Positions 14,313-18,507 of a stretch of 18,507 nucleotides of DNA are shown here, one piece after another. The notes beneath the pieces are model-generated. The model made no database searches and was not told the DNA's origin. It was given only the letters and a program-made list of their open reading frames with translations. The number at the start of each line of letters is the position of its first letter. Position 1 is the stretch's first letter. A program made the translations under genes and the position numbers. Source of the stretch: CAZKNF01 sp964554105 (GTDB lineage Bacteria > Bacteroidota > Rhodothermia > Rhodothermales > VXPQ01); NCBI GenBank assembly GCA_964554105.1, contig CAZKNF010000065.1:1-18507 (forward strand). Reading direction: 5' to 3'.

Positions 14313-15933
14313 CCATATCGTTTAATTCGCGCGCTACGTTACCGGCGACGCTCCGCCAGTCAAACGTGCCCACGGCGAGTTCGCGGAACGCATTTCGATG
14401 CTCGTCGGCGACGTCCAGTGCACCCGAGACGCAATCGACAATGTCTGAAACCGTGTATTCCGGGTCTGGACGGACGCGCATCAGCCGGCCGACGTCGTCA
14501 GGAACCGCCCGGGATGCGACATCAAGACTCGCCCTCATGCCTGCGAAATCGGTGCCTATAGGAAAACAACCCGAGGCCAACGCTTCCGGCACGACGAGTG
14601 GTGCCGCCTCCTTCACGATGGAGGGGAAGACCGCGACATCACAGCAGGGGAAGAGATGTCGGAGCAGATGATGCTCCATGTATCCCGTGAAGAGGATTCG
14701 TTCTGGATTCGCGTATCTCCGCGCTTGATCGAAGTACGAATCGAGGTGCCCGGACGTCCTCAGCCCGTCGAGATAGCGGCCGACCCGATCGAAGGACGGT
14801 GACGTTTCGCCTTCGAGCAGGCCGCCCGAAGCTACGATGCGATCCACCAGCCGCCTATTTCCGTGACCCAGGGCCCAGACGAGCGCCTCGAGTCCTTCGC
14901 GCAGATTGCCGCGGCCGATGATGAGAAGGCGCGCGCGCGGGCGCCGGGCAGCGATCGCCGGAAATGCCGCGATGATGGATGCAACTCCTTTGTACCCAGC
15001 CACCTTACCGACGAACGTCACTGTTTCATCATGCTCCCAGTCTACGGCATCGAGCTTCCGTCCGAGATCGACGTCAGGCCGCTTTGCCGCGTATTCACCT
15101 GACGAGCGAACCGCGTTGACGAGGTCGTCCGAGGTAATGTCATTGTGGAGCTTCGCGGTGAGCGATTGATGCTCGGCCGGAGACTTACCCCGCGGCATGT
15201 CGGCCATCTCGTCTTTGAGTCGTGCAATGCTCGCGGGACGATCCTTGCGGCCGATCACGCGGAACTGCTTCGTATCCACCCCTGCACTCGCCCTCACCAT
15301 TTTGCGTTCCGGATTTTGGAGATCGGGAAAGACACTTCGAATCCGATCGGCCATTTCATCGCTCAGCGTAAAGATGCGATTGGCGGCATCGAGCGCCGTG
15401 CCGGCGAGGTCCTTCATGCGTTCACTCTTGCGAACGACATATTCAATGGCGCTGCCGTGCGGCATCACACCGTAAGGAACGCGGAGTTCGGTGCAAACTC
15501 TGTGGATCACGATCGCCATCAAGACCACGTGATTGACATGGACGCTCGTAATGTCGTGCTCGCTGAAAATCCGCCGAACGGCAGCTACATTACGCCGGAT
15601 ATACTCGTCTATATCCGATTCCCGCATATCCAGAATGCAGGCCATCGACGCATTCGTCGTCTTCGGTCGCACGTAGGTGGGAAGGACGTCGAGTTGTGGA
15701 CGATGGATGGTGCACCGTCCGGGTCGATCGATATTCCTCTGAAACAGCTGCGTCGAGTTGCCTTCGGGCCCGTAGGTATATGCGTCCGACACGAAATCGA
15801 AATTCGACGGCATATTCTCCTGGCAGATGAGATGGATGGCTTCCCCGTTTTCGACCATTCCCTCGGCGATCGAACGCGTCCATTGATTGCTCCCCGAGCC
15901 CGTCAGGCCATAGCCGTGGACGAGACAGATCAT
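14284..15933 (-). CDS. GT4-type glycosyltransferase
   Basis: A 549-residue cytoplasmic, GT-B-fold protein of the GT4 family. The N-terminal Rossmann half opens with VHGYGLTGSGSNQWTRSIAE, a typical acceptor-side glycine loop, and carries the PHGSAIEYVV segment. The C-terminal half contains VTFVGKVAGYKGV, ARLLIIGRGN, ILFTGYMEHHLLRHLF and the donor-binding E-X7-E motif, EAAPLVVPE (E442 and E450), followed by ALASGCFPIGTD. These suggest a nucleotide-sugar-dependent retaining transferase, probably for envelope polysaccharide or glycolipid. It is long for the family because of an extra segment around 235-300, with TAKLHNDITSDDL, between the halves. The start is ATG 15933: the GTG at 15942 would overlap the Shine-Dalgarno site. 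No other polysaccharide gene is near, so the substrate is unknown. Confidence 0.85.
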   Translation of the reverse strand: MICLVHGYGLTGSGSNQWTRSIAEGMVENGEAIHLICQENMPSNFDFVSDAYTYGPEGNSTQLFQRNIDRPGRCTIHRPQLDVLPTYVRPKTTNASMACILDMRESDIDEYIRRNVAAVRRIFSEHDITSVHVNHVVLMAIVIHRVCTELRVPYGVMPHGSAIEYVVRKSERMKDLAGTALDAANRIFTLSDEMADRIRSVFPDLQNPERKMVRASAGVDTKQFRVIGRKDRPASIARLKDEMADMPRGKSPAEHQSLTAKLHNDITSDDLVNAVRSSGEYAAKRPDVDLGRKLDAVDWEHDETVTFVGKVAGYKGVASIIAAFPAIAARRPRARLLIIGRGNLREGLEALVWALGHGNRRLVDRIVASGGLLEGETSPSFDRVGRYLDGLRTSGHLDSYFDQARRYANPERILFTGYMEHHLLRHLFPCCDVAVFPSIVKEAAPLVVPEALASGCFPIGTDFAGMRASLDVASRAVPDDVGRLMRVRPDPEYTVSDIVDCVSGALDVADEHRNAFRELAVGTFDWRSVAGNVARELNDMVTSDSSPQA

Positions 15934-15941
15934 ATACGGCA

Positions 15942-15946
15942 CCTCT
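15942..15946 (-). promoter_or_regulatory. Shine-Dalgarno site of the glycosyltransferase gene
   Basis: AGAGG on the minus strand lies 8 nt before ATG 15933. Because it overlaps the in-frame GTG at 15942, it argues for the ATG as the true start. Confidence 0.6.
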
Positions 15947-16137
15947 GATATGATTGATGAGTGGCTGAATAGTGATAACTCGGCCTCAGCGCTATCGCCG
16001 GGGCATGAGAATACCGTTTATCCTTCACGGCCTTTTCAATGACCAGGCAGTATTCCAATATCGTCACTCACAGGGGCCCGGCGCCGACAAACCTTGCGAA
16101 TCCGGCGCAAGTTGAAATCCCGCGTTTAATTTAATCT

Positions 16138-16141
16138 GGAG
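16138..16141 (+). promoter_or_regulatory. Shine-Dalgarno site of the penicillin-binding protein gene
   Basis: GGAG, 8 nt before ATG 16150. About 40 bp further upstream a short hairpin, CTTGCG-N7-CGCAAG (16093-16111), sits in the 216-bp divergent spacer shared with the glycosyltransferase. Confidence 0.6.
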
Positions 16142-16149
16142 TTTGCGCA

Positions 16150-18507
16150 ATGGCAGTCGGCGATAGCAATAGTGATCAACATTCTACAGAAGCGACGGGG
16201 CGCCGTCGTCGGGGCGGTGGACGCATCGACGGCATTCGCGAAAATCTTCGGAACCCCGAGACGCGGCTGGTCACGCTCGCGCTGTTGGCCGCGTGCTGCA
16301 TACTCATCGGCGTACTGGTCTACTGGATTGTAATCCTGGCAGAGCTGCCCTCGGCGGAGGAGGTTCAGAAATCCGGCTTTGAACGGGCGTCCATCGTTTA
16401 CGCGGCAGACGGGACGGAGCTGACAACATATCACGACAAGAATCGCAGATGGATCTCGCTTGACGAGATGTCGCCGTACCTGATTGATGCGCTCATCGCC
16501 ACCGAGGACCATCGTTTTTACGAGCACCGAGGCATCGACATCGTGCGTACGATCGGCTCGGCGATTCGCACGATCGGGGGCGAAGCGCAGGGAGGCTCGA
16601 CCATCACCATGCAGTTCGCACGCAACGCGTTCCCCGATATCTACGACGATATGATCTTTACGCGGAAGATCAAAGAATGGGTGACGGCCGTGCGAATCGA
16701 GAGGACGTACGAAAAGGATCGGATCCTCGAGATGTATTTGAACACGGTTCCATTTATGTACAATGCATTCGGAGTGGAAGCTGCGTCACGCACGTATTTC
16801 CAGGTCTCTGCATCGGAATTGAACCTGAAAGGTGCTGCTACGCTTGTCGGGATGCTCAAAGGGACCGTGTACTACAATCCAGTGCGGCATCCCGATCGGT
16901 CTCACGAGCGTCGCAACACGGTGCTCGCTCAAATGGTGGAGCACGGTTACATCGATCAATCGGAGTACGACGAAATCAAAGACGAACCGACGCGACTCGA
17001 CTTCGAGCGCCCGACGCGATCGGACGAGCCCGCTCCTCATTTCGCCGAGTATCTTCGCCAGTGGCTCGACGATTGGGCGGAACGCTACGGTGCGAATCTC
17101 TACACCGATGGACTCCGCGTGCATACGACGATCGACTCGCGTCTTCAGAGCGTGGCCCAGTCGGCCGTCGACGCGGTGGGGAACGACCTCCAGGCGGTCG
17201 CGAATCAGAGTGATTTCAGCTATGTCTGGCAGCAGAATCCGGAATTGACCACTTCCTTCATTCAGCGATCAAATCGCTACCGCACGCTGGTGAGCGGTGG
17301 GCTTGATGCGCGCGCCGCCCTCGACTCGCTGCGCAGGGACGAAGCGTTCACGGATTCGTTGAGGCAGCAGGCGGAGCGTGTGCAGGCCGGATTCGTCGCC
17401 ATAGACCCCCAGGACGGCCACGTTCTTGCGTGGGTAGGGGGCCGGGATTTTGGGGAGATCCAGTATGATCACGTCGCGGTTTCGAAACGACAGCCCGGCT
17501 CTACGTTTAAGCCTTTCGTATATGCGACCGCGATCGCGAACGGGTACTCGCCCAATTCGCTCATTCTGGACGAAGAAGTGGAATACGTCGATCCGGATAC
17601 AAGGCGGCGCTGGAATCCGCAGAACGTGGGCACCACGTCAGGCGAGCGCATACCGTTAAAGGATGCACTCGCCTACTCAAAGAATACGATTACGGCTCAC
17701 CTGACGATACGTCTGGGACCGCGCGAGGTGGCGGACTACGCCCGTCGAATGGGTATTCAGAGCGAACTCGATGCCGTACCCTCGATCGGTCTCGGAACGA
17801 GCGCCGTATCACTGCTCGAGTTGACGGCCGCTTACGGGACGATTGCGAATTATGGTCGGTATTCCGAACCGCTCTTCATTACACGCATCGAGGACCAGGC
17901 CGGTAATGTGATAGCTCGGTTTTCCGCAGACAGCAGGCAGGCCATTCCGGCAACGGTCGCGTATAGCGTACTGGATATGATGCGCGGTGTCGCTGAGTAC
18001 GGAACGGGCGTCCGCATTCGAAATCAGTACGGTGTCCGGGACGACATTGCGGCGAAAACCGGGACGAGTCAGAACGGTGCCGATGGATGGTTTATGCTCA
18101 TGCACCCGAATATGGTGATGGGCTCATGGGTAGGATTTGCCACCCCGGCACTTTATTTCCGTTCGGACTACTACGCTCAAGGCGCCCACACTGCGCTTCC
18201 GATCGTAGGGAAATTCTATGATGCCGCAAAGGATATCACACCCGACATCCTTGCGAGCGAGGCCGAATTCAATCCGCCCCCTGGCTGGGTCGAACCCCAG
18301 CCCGTCGATACGATGTCGGGTTCGATGGAAGACGACTTCGCTAGATACGCTGCCTACCTCGATTCGCTCGAGGAGGAGGGAGATTCTCTCTTGCTGTCTC
18401 GCGAGGATACTTCATGGCAGTTCTCGGTTGACTCGCCGGATGAGATGGATGACGAGGCGCTCGACGGGGACACTCTTGGTGGGGGCGGTGAATCGGAGGT
18501 TGACGAG
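16150..18507 (+). CDS. Class A (bifunctional) penicillin-binding protein 1A family, 3' end cut off
   Basis: At least 786 residues, with no stop before the window ends. A short, basic cytoplasmic tail (RRRRGGGR, 18-25) leads to one membrane anchor (about 40-64). The GT51 transglycosylase domain follows, with EDHRFYEHRGID from E119 and QGGSTITMQ, then RKIKEWVTAVRIERTYEKDRILEMYLN-type sequence. The transpeptidase domain has all three motifs: S451-TFK, S510-KN and K636-TG. It polymerises glycan strands and cross-links peptidoglycan in the periplasm. The last 90 or so residues are a strongly acidic, Ser/Asp/Glu-rich tail, which looks disordered and has no fold I recognise. The frame starts at ATG 16150 with GGAG 8 nt before it. 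Confidence 0.93.
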   Translation, partial: MAVGDSNSDQHSTEATGRRRRGGGRIDGIRENLRNPETRLVTLALLAACCILIGVLVYWIVILAELPSAEEVQKSGFERASIVYAADGTELTTYHDKNRRWISLDEMSPYLIDALIATEDHRFYEHRGIDIVRTIGSAIRTIGGEAQGGSTITMQFARNAFPDIYDDMIFTRKIKEWVTAVRIERTYEKDRILEMYLNTVPFMYNAFGVEAASRTYFQVSASELNLKGAATLVGMLKGTVYYNPVRHPDRSHERRNTVLAQMVEHGYIDQSEYDEIKDEPTRLDFERPTRSDEPAPHFAEYLRQWLDDWAERYGANLYTDGLRVHTTIDSRLQSVAQSAVDAVGNDLQAVANQSDFSYVWQQNPELTTSFIQRSNRYRTLVSGGLDARAALDSLRRDEAFTDSLRQQAERVQAGFVAIDPQDGHVLAWVGGRDFGEIQYDHVAVSKRQPGSTFKPFVYATAIANGYSPNSLILDEEVEYVDPDTRRRWNPQNVGTTSGERIPLKDALAYSKNTITAHLTIRLGPREVADYARRMGIQSELDAVPSIGLGTSAVSLLELTAAYGTIANYGRYSEPLFITRIEDQAGNVIARFSADSRQAIPATVAYSVLDMMRGVAEYGTGVRIRNQYGVRDDIAAKTGTSQNGADGWFMLMHPNMVMGSWVGFATPALYFRSDYYAQGAHTALPIVGKFYDAAKDITPDILASEAEFNPPPGWVEPQPVDTMSGSMEDDFARYAAYLDSLEEEGDSLLLSREDTSWQFSVDSPDEMDDEALDGDTLGGGGESEVDE

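Noticed and set aside
15145..15948. A 267-codon open frame on the plus strand
   Set aside because: It is the antisense shadow of the glycosyltransferase gene, with no recognisable domain.
1..18507. CRISPR arrays, insertion sequences, phage genes, tRNA or rRNA genes
   Set aside because: None found: no regularly spaced repeats, no transposase or integrase motifs and no tRNA-like T-loop sequences on either strand by eye.

Overview
The window looks like a chromosomal stretch from a free-living, Gram-negative member of the Bacteroidota/Rhodothermota lineage, probably Rhodothermia or Salinibacter-like. That placement is inferred from gene content: a bacterial phosphosulfolactate synthase, LolC/E-type permease, outer-membrane lipoprotein and beta-barrel genes, and a bifunctional penicillin-binding protein with an acidic tail. 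Base composition is moderately GC-rich. No rRNA, tRNA, CRISPR array, transposase or phage gene was seen. Almost every gene is a housekeeping or envelope gene.

Layout, left to right: a leftward terminator (45-65); phosphosulfolactate synthase (-); a tight pair of a LolC/E-like permease and an envelope lipoprotein (-); a secreted beta-barrel protein (+); YchF ATPase (-); a second small secreted envelope protein (+); a PPP-type phosphatase and NusB as a probable leftward operon (-); a gene-free 340-bp gap; full-length ComEC/Rec2 (+); a two-domain universal stress protein (-); a 550-bp gene-free region packed with DnaA-box-like sites; glucose-6-phosphate isomerase and a TerB-like protein as a probable operon (-); a gap of about 630 bp with several hairpins; a Nudix hydrolase (+) whose 3' end overlaps a convergent GT4-type glycosyltransferase (-); and a class A penicillin-binding protein (+) that runs off the window.

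The most interesting segment is the gap at 10869-11418. It holds, in order, an AT-rich tract, a run of TAG-like triplets, a short GC-rich spacer, a DnaA-box-like nonamer and then many more box-like motifs over about 360 bp. This is the expected architecture of a bacterial chromosomal origin (unwinding element, DnaA-trio, DnaA boxes). I propose it as a candidate oriC between uspA-like and pgi, away from dnaA. No box matches the E. coli consensus perfectly, so the call needs a skew or functional test.

The coding regions themselves are mostly recognisable families. Several start codons were moved inward or changed from the longest ORF using Shine-Dalgarno sites, signal peptides or domain boundaries; each case is stated in its entry.
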